A stretch of DNA of 64,000 nt from Mytilus trossulus (Eukaryota; Mollusca; Bivalvia; Mytilida; Mytilidae), in contig NC_086386.1 of the NCBI RefSeq assembly GCF_036588685.1, positions 76,010,682-76,074,681 on the forward strand. Reading direction: 5' to 3'. This document shows, piece after piece, positions 21,141-32,276 of the stretch. Each line of letters begins with the position of its first letter. The first letter of the stretch is position 1. A model generated the notes under the pieces. It had not been told where the DNA came from. It worked only from the letters and a program-made list of their open reading frames with translations, and ran no database searches. A program made the position numbers and the translations under genes.

Positions 21141-21280
21141 ACATTTGAACCATCCATCTTTGCACATGATGTATGCGGATTTTTATAAACTCTGATTATG
21201 AAGGAACATATTAATTAATGTCTCTGTTAGTATTTATTCTATTTGAATAATAAAAATTATAGCTTCTGACTTGTATATTA

Positions 21281-21675
21281 GGAAGCTGGCTTGTCATGTT
21301 TTATATTTTTGTCAGATTTTCGGAATCCTCTGGTTTTATCCATTTGAATGCCTTGAAAAAAGTTGCCCGGTGACCCCCATTTTTCTATTTGTAAATATTT
21401 ACATGTATAATGATACGCCATCTGTAAAAGTCTTATAAAATTTTAATAACTTTTTTACAGTTTTTGATAACGTCAACTTGTCAATGATAAAGCTATGAAA
21501 AGTAAAGAGAGAATATTTTCCCGCCAAAATTTCAATAGCTTTTAAATCGAAAAGAAGCACGGTGACCTATATATATTTTTTGGCTCTCGGGTTCCTTTAT
21601 TAATCCCCTATCAATATAAACTAGTGTTTTTAAAAGTTATAATTACTTTGAAACTGAGAAGCGAACTCCCTTAAA
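21281..21675 (+). repeat. dispersed repeat, family G, uninterrupted copy
   Basis: Begins GGAAGCTGGCTTGTCATGTT, includes CTCTGGTTTTATCCATTTGA and GAGAATATTTTCCCGCCAAA, and ends near GCGAACTCCCTTAA. The second copy in this window (61394-63537) is split by a large insertion, so this one shows the empty site (about 21380-21385). Confidence 0.85.
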
Positions 21676-21821
21676 ACACAAATAATGCATCATGGAACGT
21701 TAATGATAAATATATGTGTGCATTGTCCGGCATTTCACAGACAGGGGAAATAGTATCCTAGTAATGACGTGAACATATTTCTTTGAAAACGCATTAAAGT
21801 TAGGAAGTAATACATAGATAT

Positions 21822-21917
21822 AGGAAGATGTGGTGTGAGTGCCAATGAGACAACTCTCCATCCAAATAACAATTTAAAAATTAAACCATTATAGGTTAAA
21901 GTACGGCCTTCAACAAG
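21822..21917 (+). repeat. dispersed repeat, family A fragment
   Basis: GATATAGGAAGATGTGGTGT, then GAGTGCCAATGAGACAACTC and a TTAAAGTACGGCCTTCAAC segment. A further 35-base fragment of the same end lies at 23222-23256. Confidence 0.8.
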
Positions 21918-21929
21918 TCTTTACTTGTA

Positions 21930-22265
21930 AGATGAATAAAATTGAGAATGGAAATGGGAAATCTATCAAAGAGGCAACAACCCGACCATAGAAAAAACAA
22001 CAGCAGAAGGTCACCAACAGGTCTTCAATGAAACGAGAAATTCCCGCACCCGGAGGCGTCCTTCAGCTGGCCCCTAAACAAATATATACTAGTTCAGTGA
22101 AAATGAACGCCATACTAATTTCCAAATTGTACACAAGAAACTAAAATTAAAATAATACAAGACTAACAAAGACCAGAGGCTCCTGACTTCAGACAGGCGC
22201 AAAAATGCGGCGGGGTTAAACAAGTTTATGAGATCTCAACCCTCCCCCTATACCTCTAGCCAATG
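21930..22265 (+). repeat. dispersed repeat, family D
   Basis: GGGAAATCTATCAAAGAGGC ... CCGGAGGCGTCCTTCAGCTG ... ACAAGAAACTAAAATTAAAA ... ATGCGGCGGGGTTAAACAAG. The second copy is at 47195-47460. Confidence 0.85.
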
Positions 22266-22681
22266 TAGAAAAGTAAACGCATAATAAAACATACTTTGAA
22301 CTGCCTATAAAATATCATAACAAATAGATAGTGATTTAGTAAATTATATTTTTATGAAGTTTGCATTGATAAGAAGAAAAAAAAACAATTTATCAGTTTT
22401 TGAAAATTTGTGCTTAAATAAACTCATCATAGATACATGTACCACGATTGGAATTTTATAGTTCCGTCAGACCACGCGCGTTTGTATAATAATTTATTGT
22501 TGATATGTGAATGCAAATTCTTATAAGTAAATAAATGTAGAGTATGTTTGAAAGAACTTGTGAATATAATGTGCCTTTTAAAAAATGATTAGTTAAATAC
22601 ATTTTGTACATACATAAAAAGATAGATAAATAAATAAACACAAACACTTACCTAATAGGATATCCATATAGAAGCAACATT

Positions 22682-22687
22682 TTTATT
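22682..22687 (-). terminator. polyadenylation signal AATAAA
   Basis: Minus-strand AATAAA a few bases after the TAA stop of the model at 22693-24016. In AT-rich DNA such a hexamer can occur by chance. Confidence 0.35.
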
Positions 22688-22692
22688 AAAAT

Positions 22693-24016
22693 TTAGACAT
22701 AAATGTTATCAACGGTTACTTTTGCGTTTAATACGACAATTCCTTGGTGTGATGCTTCAAATGTAAATGTCAACTGCACATCCATATTTATTAATTGTAA
22801 AATCTCTATAACAACATTTTTGTCAAGGATATTTCGTATATGAGAGCTTCACAGCCCTAATCTGTATGCTTATATAATTCTGATCATTTATTGAAAATGT
22901 CTAATACATCAATTTAGTTTGGATCAAGATAGATAGTCAAAAGAGCTTGCCAATTTTGTAACGGACAGAACGTCAACGTTATAGGTTGAATTGTAAAACA
23001 GACGACTAGCTAACTGAAGTGGCATATCACTATATTGTATTGATTCAATTTGTATTACTGTGGACTTTGCACAAGGATGAACTCGGATGCATTTTCAAAC
23101 ATTAAATTTGTCAAGAAATTAAATATCCGTAAATTTTTCATGGATTCGACGTTGAAGACAAACATCACGGGAACTGTCATCAATCTTTGTTCAACGATAT
23201 GTTTGTTTAAGGAAAGAATTTAATAGATATAGGAAGATGTGGTTTGAGTGCCAACGGAAAGAATTTAAGCTTTGTGTGAATGCTTTATTTGTTCATTTTT
23301 TCTGAAAGAGAAATGCCATGAGAGTATAGATTATTTCAATTCACTTTTATAAATTAAACAAAAGTCGCAAAAGAAACAATTCCTATATTTTCCTAAATAC
23401 ATTAATTGCCATGCCATATGAAATCAAAAAGTGAAGATAGCTGCGTTTGTGCACTGATCGGCTGACAACAGGTTTTTTTTATATAAAATTCGACACAGAG
23501 ACGATGAAATAATGATAGGTGCTATATTTGCAGTGTTAACAATTGAATGTGAATATGATTGCCACTCTACAATAATGCAACCCACTCGTCTCAACTCGGA
23601 CGATTCCGTACCCTCATCTAACGGATAGAAGGACAGTAGCGGATTCTACCGAGGATTGCCGAATGTAATGTAAGAAAATCATAACTTTTATATTATCCTG
23701 AATGGAATTTGTAAATCAAGATAAATATACTAAGTAAGTCATGGGTCATAGACGAAAGGGTTACATAATGACAAATGTAAAAAGAAACAGACCCACACAC
23801 TCAATAAAGAAATTTCTACATTGAGGAAAATAAACCCGGCCTATATAATCCGGAAATGGATTCAAATAATCTTAGACTATCGCATTATAACTTAGTCTAG
23901 CTCACCCGAAACCATGCCATGTTTCGCCATTCTGGTAGAGTTCGTCGGTGTTTAAAACCCCAGAGTTTGCCATCATATAGTAAGGCTTTGGTAAAATCCT
24001 CATCTCAAAGTTATCA
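22693..24016 (-). CDS. 3' end of an unidentified gene (last two coding exons)
   Basis: Two exons fit together. Exon 23906-24016 (111 bp) lies between the strong acceptor TTTTTTAACATTTCAG and donor GTGAGC, and encodes DNFEMRILPKPYYMMANSGV and LNTDELYQNGETWHGF. It ends with GG. The exon 22693-22846 (154 bp) begins C|TCT, completes a Gly codon, and encodes SHIRNILDKNVVIEILQLIN, MDVQLTFTFEASHQG and IVVLNAKVTVDNIYV before a TAA stop. AATAAA follows seven bases later. The second acceptor (GGCTGTGAAG) is weak. The ending FEA...VTVDNIYV is reminiscent of the last strands of MAM-type jelly-roll domains, but this is a hint only. The upstream exon must end with two bases of a codon (phase 2). None was found, and the 24.1-27.4 kb element lies next to it. 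Confidence 0.45.
23906..24016 (-). CDS. penultimate exon of the unidentified gene
   Basis: 37 codons' worth of sequence with no stop in the used frame, flanked by consensus splice sites on both sides. This exon is the best-supported part of the model at 22693-24016. Confidence 0.55.
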
Positions 24017-24979
24017 CTGAAATGTTAAAAAATATTGGTCATGTAATTTTATAACACTAAAACGGCCAATTTTTATAATAAAAATAAAGTATATTCTATT
24101 ACAAAAGACAAATGGAAGTTTTTTAACGACCTTGACTGGCTATACAGCCCTTCGCGTCCGACACTCGGCTAACCGAGAGATAGGTTAGTTAATCTATATT
24201 GAGTATGCAGCTATATGGGCGGTTGGTCTGTTAAATGGGTTGGTTATACGTCTGTTAAGAGTAAAACGCACACTTTAAATGTTAAAATCTATTAAATATA
24301 CTGCTTTTAGGTACATTATAAGAACCAAATCAAAAAAAGAAAAGTGTCTAACAAAATGATATCTATCATAGAACATTTTCCAACTGTAAAAGCATTTCAT
24401 AGTCTGCGCACTTTTCAGTAAAACTAAAAGGCGTCGAGCAAGTATGTAGTATTTATGCTTATACGCCTACCAATTTTTGTAATAAAAGGCGAAACAAACA
24501 ATTTTAGATATCATTTAAAGGACACAAAATCGTACTTTGATTCTAAAATTTAAATTGACATTAGTAAATATTTCATAATTGTAATATAACGTGAGTAATA
24601 CCACGTTTTAGTTAACATTATGGGAAGAAAGTCTGTTAATGGGTTGGACAATTGAATTTGTGTTAGTTACGAGTTATTTAGCCACGACAATAGTTGTGCT
24701 TCCTTTATATTTTCCCTTTGAAAAAGTTAAGAATGAGATGCTCTTGAGTAAAAACAAATAACAATACGCTGCAACAGTATCCTTCTAGTAAGATCATTTT
24801 TATTTTGATTTCCTTTGCATTGTATTAAAGGGTGTGTCACTTTAATATAGCGTAATATGGATTGCCTGCTGGAATATGCATGAATCTATCATTCACGTTT
24901 TCTTCAGTCTTAATTGTTGTGTCTGTTCAAAGTAGCACGTTCTCAATCCGTCCGAAAGTGTCTTTATAATACACCACAG

Positions 24980-25141
24980 CAGTGGCGGATCCAGAGGGGG
25001 GTTCCGGGGGTTCGCCCCCCCCTTTATTTTGGCCGATCAATGCATTTGTATCGGGACATATGTTTTGCACCACCCCCTCCCTTTGACCTGGGATAGCACC
25101 CCCCCCCCCCCCCTTTTGGAAAATTCCTGCATCCGCCCCTG
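24980..25141 (+). mobile_element. MITE with hAT-like ends
   Basis: Starts CAGTGGCGGATCCAG and ends CTGCATCCGCCCCTG: imperfect terminal inverted repeats around a G-rich/C-rich interior with a C homopolymer. CAGNGGCGGA ends are known from hAT-derived MITEs in many invertebrates. No clean target duplication seen. Confidence 0.75.
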
Positions 25142-25409
25142 CACAGGGTACATATAACATGTTGTCGTTCTCATATGCACATGATATTTGCCACTGGACG
25201 TTTTACTCTAAATCGTCAGCATCATCCAATTGGTTCTTTTCTTCTATTACTAAGTCATCTGTTGTTTACAAATCAGTCCAAAGAAGTAAATGGAAAGGAG
25301 CGAATACAGCTACATTTGGTTATCTTAAGTTTCAATTCATTTTATTCCGGATAGTTCCTTTCTACATAAGTGCAGAGGAGAACTGCAATTGTCCGCATGT
25401 AAACCTTTT

Positions 25410-26303
25410 GACGTTACGCGCGATGTTCGTACCTCATTGGAAAATCGTTGTAGTTGACAAGATGCAAGTCCAAAATATTTTATTTAGTGATATCATATTC
25501 ATTGCTATTGTACGCATTTTGAAAAAAAATGTTTTTTTTAAATAAAAAAGAAAAATATTTGTTGAAACTATGTTTTATGCTGCATGCGACAAGCTTCAGT
25601 TTTGAAAAACGGCTATATTTAGGCTGTGTCCCGCGTGACATATTTCATTTATTGTAACCACTAAACTGTGATTTTCGTCTAAATTATTTAATATTTTGAA
25701 AAACATTTTTTTCCATTATTTAACAAAAAGGTTCCTACATGTTTATGCATTTTTTATGACGTTTTGATGACGTCATAGAAAAAAAAGTGTTCCATACTAC
25801 AAGGGCAAATATGTCCCACGGGAGAAAAAAAAAATGGTATTCCAGATTTGAGAATCAAAAACATTTATCTAAAATGGAAAAGATTAGTATTTGTATTTAC
25901 TACATCAATGTTATTTTGCTTAAATTTATGAATTTGAAGACAAATATCCTGAAAAATGATACATGGTAATTTATAAGCCGTTTTTCAAAGGCTTACAAGG
26001 TTGTCGCAACACCGTTTTTTGAGGTAAAAACGAACTCAACTCAAAGTTACGTCAATTGTTTGCTTATCAGAGCTCTTATAATGGTAGAATTTTATTACTT
26101 TTTAAAAGGTTATTTTTCTTAATTTTTCAAAAATCTAAAGTACATCAATTTTCGATAAGTAGTTAAAACGCACCGTCGATTTTGCGGAGTCTTACAAGAA
26201 TGTCGCACATGCTTAAAACCAACGTTTCAGTCGAAGTTTTGGTTTGAACGTTACGAAATATTCGCGACGTTGTGTTACATGTACGAACATCGCGCGTAAC
26301 GTC
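25410..26303. repeat. inner inverted-repeat pair
   Basis: The 23 bases starting GACGTTACGCGCGATG at 25410-25432 recur as an exact reverse complement at 26281-26303. Between them TTTTGAAAAACGGCT (about 25600) pairs with AGCCGTTTTTCAAA (25976). A weaker pair joins TCCCGCGTGACATATTT (25630) and AAATATGTCCCACGGGA (25807). The nested order suggests a symmetric element partly deleted in its left arm. Confidence 0.7.
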
Positions 26304-27399
26304 TTAGCATTTATTCGTCATATATAAATAACTTACACATAGCTGAGAGGGTGATAGAGCAGATTGGTACCCGAGACATTGTCATCCGCGGCGAAGCTAA
26401 ATAATTGTAAAATAAATAAGTCTGAGTCGTTCCACGCTTCGTTGTATAGTAAATTAGATCTTTAAGCATTGTCTATAAAATAATTTGATGTAGATTCAAT
26501 TCATTGTTGTTTAAACTGCCGATGTTTGATTGGTCTAGCCGAGAGGGTGACATTCCCAAAAATTGTCACCTGCTCAGCCATGTAATAGAGTAAATTAACA
26601 CCCTCGTATTACCTAATCAAAATATGAAATTTTAACATGAAGTATAATAATACTTTTATATTACACTTTTTTTATATCAGTTTTTAATATTCATTGCCTA
26701 AATTGTTCATTGTTCATATCAGTGTTTCCGTATATATTATGTTGCATTGCTCGTATGGTGTTTCCGTATATTTTACCCATTTGATCCGATAACACCCCAT
26801 ACAGCAATAAAATTATACTTTTATTGCCATTCATAACTTTTAACAGACCAATTAACAGACCGGGTTTTATACATCCGACCCATTAACAGACCAGATTTTA
26901 CATACAGATTGATTTATGTCACCAAAATACAGATTTGTGTGTAGATTTTTCTCACAATGATATCAATTTGGGTGACAAACATAATGCCAGTCTTTTTTCG
27001 ATGTTCAAAATATCACATGCAAGTAAATTCAACCAACGGGTTTTCTGTGTACATTTTGTGTGTGCGAAATGTGTATAAATTTATTGATGAGTAACACGCC
27101 TTTTCATTTTATAGATCGAATATCGAAGCTAGAAAAATAATAATTACACCACTGGATTCAGTACATTGAATTGTTTTGTAAGACATGAATAATTTTTATG
27201 ATAAACATATATTTATAAAATAATACAATAAACATGCAGAATTTGCAATGATTTCCTCGATAATACCTGATTAACAGACTTTAGCCAACCCGATTAACAG
27301 ACCAACCGCCGATATAGCCACATACTCAATATAGATTAACCGACCAATATCTCGGTTAGCCGAGTGTCGGCCGTGCCCTTGCACGGTCGGTTTAAAAAA

Positions 27400-28085
27400 G
27401 AGTATAGACGATACTGTTTTGTATCGAATATTTTAAGTGTCAAAAATGTTCTGCAAAATTTTAACTTGTATCTGATTTTGACATGAAAAGTCGAAAATTA
27501 TCACATAAAGCAAATCAATTACAAATTTTGAATAATTTGCTATATTTATTTGTTACATCTGGTTTGTATTTGCCAATACTTTTTTTCTATAAGTGACAAT
27601 AACCAATAGTTTTCGGTTAAATTGTTTCTGTTTAGCACAAACATGTCATTTATTTACTAAATGGATATTGTTAACTGCACAGCAGTGTAATTATTTGGTT
27701 TCGATTAAATGATCTCTTGTATTAAGCATGTCAGTAATTCATTAATTTCAGCCAAGTATTGCTCATTGAAATTATCGGAAGTAAACATAATGTGGGAGGA
27801 CAATTGTTGAAGAATATTTAGGAACTTTACAAAAAAATGCATATGCAAAAGAACATGCATGAAAAAAAACATGTAAACAAATGTGACGTTCCTTGCGGAA
27901 GCCAGTGTCACCTTGGGCCAGAGTAACACAAAAGGATTCACGGATATAAAATCAAACAAATATTCAATTTCAATTGTTCGCTTATTCACTGTATCCATCT
28001 TATTGTAATAATAACAACTTGTATAACTAATAATAAGGATTTTGATAAATATTTGTTTAAATTTAACCCATATGATTCCAAACAT
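27400..28085. other. intergenic; unrecognised minus-strand open frame
   Basis: The frame 27705-28085 (-), 126 codons, has a protein-like core (YLFDFISVNPFVLLWPKVTL) but low-complexity Phe/His flanks. No family or splice context could be assigned. Confidence 0.3.
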
Positions 28086-28090
28086 CAGCT

Positions 28091-28205
28091 GGATCGTACT
28101 TGTATACGCATACGGTCCGACCGTACGCGTATGGTCTGACCGTACGAGTATATGTATACGGTCCGGACCGTACGTGTACGGTCCAAATACTCATACGGTC
28201 TGGAA
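28091..28205. repeat. cluster of palindromic ACGGTCCG/CCGTACG motifs
   Basis: Contains the exact palindrome ACGGTCCGGACCGT (28159-28172) and repeated TACGGTCCGACCGTACG-like units in both orientations. It stands out as GC-rich in AT-rich surroundings. Confidence 0.85.
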
Positions 28206-28714
28206 CATAGATATAATCTAAATTAAGACCTTTAAATATACTCCAAAAAAATCAACGATCAAAGTGTTCTGCACTTCCGAAAAGACGCAAATATATGGTC
28301 AATTTCTTTATTTCGGATATAACAATCTAAATAACGAAAATGATAATTTGATTTAACCTTAACAGTGTTTCAGCATGTCGATGCCATGGATCAAGGGAAC
28401 ATTTCAAAACACCCTGTTAAGTTATGACTTCAAGTTCGTTCAAAAGTATTTCTACTTTCTTAAAAAGTCCTTATTGATGAAATTTCGGGGATTTTCTTCC
28501 AAATATGCAAATTTCAAACCAAATTATCTCAAAAAGTAAGTCATGAAGGTACTTTTTTCGTTGCATATTTGCAAAGAACACATTGAAATTGACCTTCAAT
28601 CAAAATTTTAAGAAAAAATTAACGAGGGATCTCTACTGTATCGTATGCCCTTACCGTTTCTCTTTTTCTCGAACGCGACCATATTTAGACGTATCCCCAA
28701 ATGTGTACGTACAT

Positions 28715-28935
28715 AACAATGCGATATGTTCCACGGTTTATCCATCTGAAGCACCTGAAATAGTCCTAGGTTTTTGGTGTGCATCTTTTTGTTCAGTCTT
28801 TTACTTTTTTATGTTGTGTTTAGTATAGACTGCGGTTGGCTTTTGGTCGTTATTGACTTTTATACAAGACATTGTCAGTACGTTTTCGAATTTTTTTTGT
28901 TTGTAATTGACTATCGTTTTTGGTATCTTCAGCAA
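28715..28935 (+). repeat. family C retroelement 3' tail
   Basis: GTTCAGTCTTTTACTTTTTT, then ACATTGTCAGTACGTTTTCG and TTTTTGGTATCTTC: a diverged copy of the tail at 14690-14935. Confidence 0.5.
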
Positions 28936-29139
28936 TTTTTGTAGTTGTTAAAGTACACAGCACTTTCGTTAAAACATTGTGTCAGTTGATTATGCCTAAA
29001 CGCGATGAGTGTTTATATTTGTTGACTGGATTGGTTCTAACGGGAAGAAGAAATAAGATCATACTCTAAGCTGTCACACCACTCCAGCACTACTATACGG
29101 GAGAGCTTAGTTAAGGCGTGTTTCCGCTGGGTCGACGCC

Positions 29140-29480
29140 ACTGCTGACGGACGTTTCGTCCCCGGGGTATCACCAGCTCAGTAGTCTACACATAGGTGTT
29201 GACATGAAAATCAATATCGTGGTCATTTTTATAAGTTTCCCGTTTACAAAACTTTGAATTTTTCGAAAACTATGGATTTTTAATCCCAGGAATAGATTAC
29301 CTTAGCCGTATTCGACACAACTGTTTGAAGTTTTGGATCCTCAATGCTCTTCAACTTTGAACTTGCTTGGCTTTAAAAAATAATTTTAATATGAGCGTCA
29401 CTGATGAGTCTTATGTAGACGAAACGCGCGTCTGGAGTACAAAATTATAATCCTGGTACTTTGATAACTAATTACCATTG
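29140..29480 (+). repeat. dispersed repeat, family B, longest copy
   Basis: From GACGGACGTTTCGTCCCCGG and GTATCACCAGCTCAGTAGTC to GACGAAACGCGCGTCTGGAG and GATAACTAAT. The GACGTTTCGTC near the start and GACGAAACGCG near the end are complementary, so the repeat may have short inverted ends. Confidence 0.85.
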
Positions 29481-29640
29481 AAATTTTACTATATGGTATA
29501 ACCGTGTGACAAAGTTGAATCGATGGTAAATCGTACTTGCAGATAGAAATTTACACAGTCACATACAACAATGAATATGCGCTCTGTAATATTCCTGAAA
29601 GGCTTCTTTATAATTATTCCGACACACAAAATATTTAATT

Positions 29641-29836
29641 ATTAAATCATTATAGGTCAAAGTTCAGTCTTCCACACGGAACATTGGCTCACACCGAAAA
29701 GCAAACTATTAAAGGCCCAGAATGACTAGTGTAAAACTACTCAAACAGGAAAACCAACGATATAACCTGCATTAAACTCCATATTGAACATCGGATTCCT
29801 GGCTTAGGACAGGTGCAAACAAATGCAGCGGGTAAA
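29641..29836 (+). repeat. dispersed repeat, family A
   Basis: ATCATTATAGGTCAAAGTTC ... AAAGGCCCAGAATGACTAGT ... ACAGGTGCAAACAAATGCAG. Truncated at the end carrying the GATGTGGTATGA motif. Confidence 0.7.
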
Positions 29837-30089
29837 TTCATTAAGTGGATCATCAACTGCTACATGTATGTTAACAGAATGTTTAATATAGAAAAAAATA
29901 TTCGATAGTTATAAAAGCTATAGTCAATAGACAAGAAATCCCATCTAAAGAGACAATATGACAAGTCAAGACCCGAAGATAACTGTAACAGCTGAACGTA
30001 CATGTGAAAAAAACCCAATTCTGTTGGGTTTTTTTGACAGTCTAGCAAAATAAACTGTCAGGGTGTTTTGAATATATATTTACTTCATA

Positions 30090-30384
30090 ACAAGAATGTG
30101 TCCCAAGTACACGGATGCCCCATATGCACTATCATTTTCTATGTTCAGTGAACCATGAAAATGGGATAAAATCCCTAATTTGGCATTAAAATTAGAAAGA
30201 TCGCATCATAGGAAACATGTTGACTAAGTTTCAAATTGATTGGACTTCAACTTCATCAAAAACTACCTCAACCAAAAACTTTAACCTGGAGTGGCTGGAA
30301 CGGACGGACAAACGGACGAACGGACGAACGGATGACAGGACGCACAGACCAGAAAATGTAATGCCCATAAATGGGGCTTAATAA
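30090..30384 (+). repeat. bivalve-type dispersed repeat with (ACGG)n tract
   Basis: AAGAATGTGTCCCAAGTACA ... TTGGACTTCAACTTCATCAA ... a tract of GGACGGACAAACGGACGAAC ... AATGCCCATAAATGGGGCTT. Family familiar from bivalve genomes. Confidence 0.65.
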
Positions 30385-31000
30385 AAATACAAAATAAAAT
30401 CCCTTTGGTTCTTCCATAAGCCTGGAAATATATAGTGAAAGTTAAAATACTATACACATGTTACATGTACATGACCGATGTATTCTTCGTACTATAACAT
30501 AGTTTATTTATTGTATTATCATTGTTCTTTTACAGACTGCATCCTACAACCTATTAAACTCAATCCTTACAATGTCTATATTACATTAAGAAGAGCGCTT
30601 AAACATTTTACGAGGTTTTGCTAATGGTCTTAGAATTTCTGATATTCGTCTGCATAACCTTTAAAGTGAGATATAATCTTTGGCACACAATTATCATATG
30701 GAGACAGAGACATGTATTGACTAAAGAGGTTTTAAGATGTGAAATATGTACACGATATATATATTCTTGCAACGATTTATTGGCATGCAATGTTTTAGTT
30801 TAGTACATCAATTAGACATCAACAAATATCGTATAGACAAGAAAGGGTATGTTCTGTTCCTTAAATTCCGTAGCCGGGGCTGGGAATCTGCTAAATATAA
30901 GCATTCGATATCCACAAGACTTAATTAGTTAATGGCTTTGAACTAGCTGGCAGTAAATGCGAGTACTCTTACGTCTGTAGACTTATTATCTTTTTTTTTT
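30385..31000. other. intergenic, nothing recognised
   Basis: AT-rich. Short overlapping frames at 30608-30928 on both strands have no recognisable content. Confidence 0.45.
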
Positions 31001-31004
31001 GGGA

Positions 31005-31420
31005 TGTACAAGTACCCGGTCACGTCCACTCTGTGTATTTGTTAGATGTTTTTCTATTTGTATCCATATGATGAGTTAAGCCTTTTTCAACTGATTTTTA
31101 TAGTTCGTTCTTATGGTGTACTGTTCCAACACTGTCCCAGGTTAGGAGAGGGTTGGGACCCCGCCTATATATTTAACCCCGTCATATTCTCTACGTATGT
31201 ATGTGCTTGTCACTAGCCAGGACCCTGTAATTCACTGGTTGTCATGTGTTGCTGTCTTTGTCTTTCGTTCTGATTTTTTGAAAATAAAATTAGGTCGTTA
31301 TTTGTCTTGTTTGATTTTTTTTACATTTGTCATTCCGTGGCCTTTTGTACATGTAGTTGACTATACGGTATTGGCCTTGATGTTATTTTCCCGAGTCGAC
31401 GTATTTTGTTTCGTAAGGAC
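31005..31420 (-). repeat. dispersed repeat, family A, long copy
   Basis: Plus strand: GTACAAGTACCCGGTCACGT ... TTTTTATAGTTCGTTCTTAT ... GTCCCAGGTTAGGAGAGGGT ... GGCCTTTTGTACATGTAGTT. It corresponds to the distal part of the family whose other end is the GATGTGGTATGA motif (6440-6655 overlaps it). Confidence 0.65.
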
Positions 31421-31853
31421 AAATTACTAATGACCACGAGAGACTCTATCTACGAATCAATAAAGAAGTGGGGCCAGAATTTATCTTCGGAATTTACTTC
31501 ACTCGAAGCCAGTTTTAAAAAAAAACGTTCAATCTTCTTTAAATCGTTGCAAACACTGTTATTTACAAGAACATTGAAGTCAACAAATTTAATATCAGCC
31601 AAATTAAATTCTTGCAATCAAATCTGATAAACAGAATCACGTATTCTTGTTTGAGACAACATGATCATGATGTATTTCTGAAAATGTGACAATAATTATA
31701 CATATAAGAGATAGGTAAAAATTAATAATTAAAATCGTTTAGCAAAAATTGAGTAATAATAATTCATAAAAACTAATAAATACGAAAACACATTCAGTAC
31801 ATGTACTATAAAAACTAAATGTTACTTTACAAATCCTTGTCAGATTATGAATA

Positions 31854-32076
31854 CATGCCAAGAAATTCTCGCTAAAAATTCCGGTCGACCTACTGCGGCA
31901 CCCATTAGAAGTTAAAGATTTGATCTTATTCAATAAATGAATTTATGACCTTCATGTACGTGTCGTTTAGAATACGGCAATATACCAAATGGTCAATATC
32001 ACTGAATCATTCATGTAATTTGCTCCATGCCGGTTATTTGCAAAAATCAGTTCAACGGAGGCAATTTATTGGCATG
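31854..32076. mobile_element. MITE with CATGCCAAGAAA ends, copy 1
   Basis: Starts CATGCCAAGAAATTC and ends ...TTTATTGGCATG, giving short inverted termini. The interior shares AAAGATTTGATCTTATTCAA, TTTATGACCTTCATGTACGT and ATGTAATTTGCTCCATG with the copy at 33442-33623. Confidence 0.75.
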
Positions 32077-32276
32077 GGAGAAAGGAAGAAAGACTATTTA
32101 CAATTTGTCTTACATTTGATTTTCTCTCTTTTAATTTGATAAAAAAAATCTTTCAAATGAAGAATTCATAAGATAAAAATTTTCCCTTTGGACCACCTCT
32201 ACCCCACCCACCTTTTTTTTTTTTTTTTGGCAAAGGATGCCGGGGTAATCCTCTCTGTGTTTGAATTATACACGAA

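Larger units (their letters stand above)
24157..27370. mobile_element. 3.2-kb element with ~100-bp terminal inverted repeats
   Basis: The left terminus 24157-24257 (CCGACACTCGGCTAACCGAG ... GGCGGTTGGTCTGTTAA) reappears inverted at 27271-27370, about nine bases in ten identical by eye. Subterminal copies of CTGTTAATGGGTTGG lie inside both ends (24634 on the plus strand; 26850-26890 inverted). Outer flanks TTTTTTAACGACC and TTTTTTAAACCGACC are also similar, so the true ends may be 30 bases further out. No transposase was recognised. It contains the MITE at 24980-25141 and a second inverted-repeat pair at 25410/26303. Confidence 0.75.

Noticed and set aside
24914..25160. ORFs with Pro/Gly-rich ends on both strands
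   Set aside because: Generated by the C- and G-runs of the MITE at 24980-25141.
27705..28085. 126-codon minus-strand ORF as an upstream exon of the 22693-24016 gene
   Set aside because: Its best donor (CCCAAG|GTGACA) is in phase 0, which does not fit the phase 2 acceptor at 24016, and the sequence is not recognisable.
30008..30034. AAAACCCAATTCTGTTGGGT followed by T-run, looking like a bacterial intrinsic terminator
   Set aside because: The sequence is a eukaryotic genome. The hairpin has no gene upstream and is probably chance or repeat-derived.
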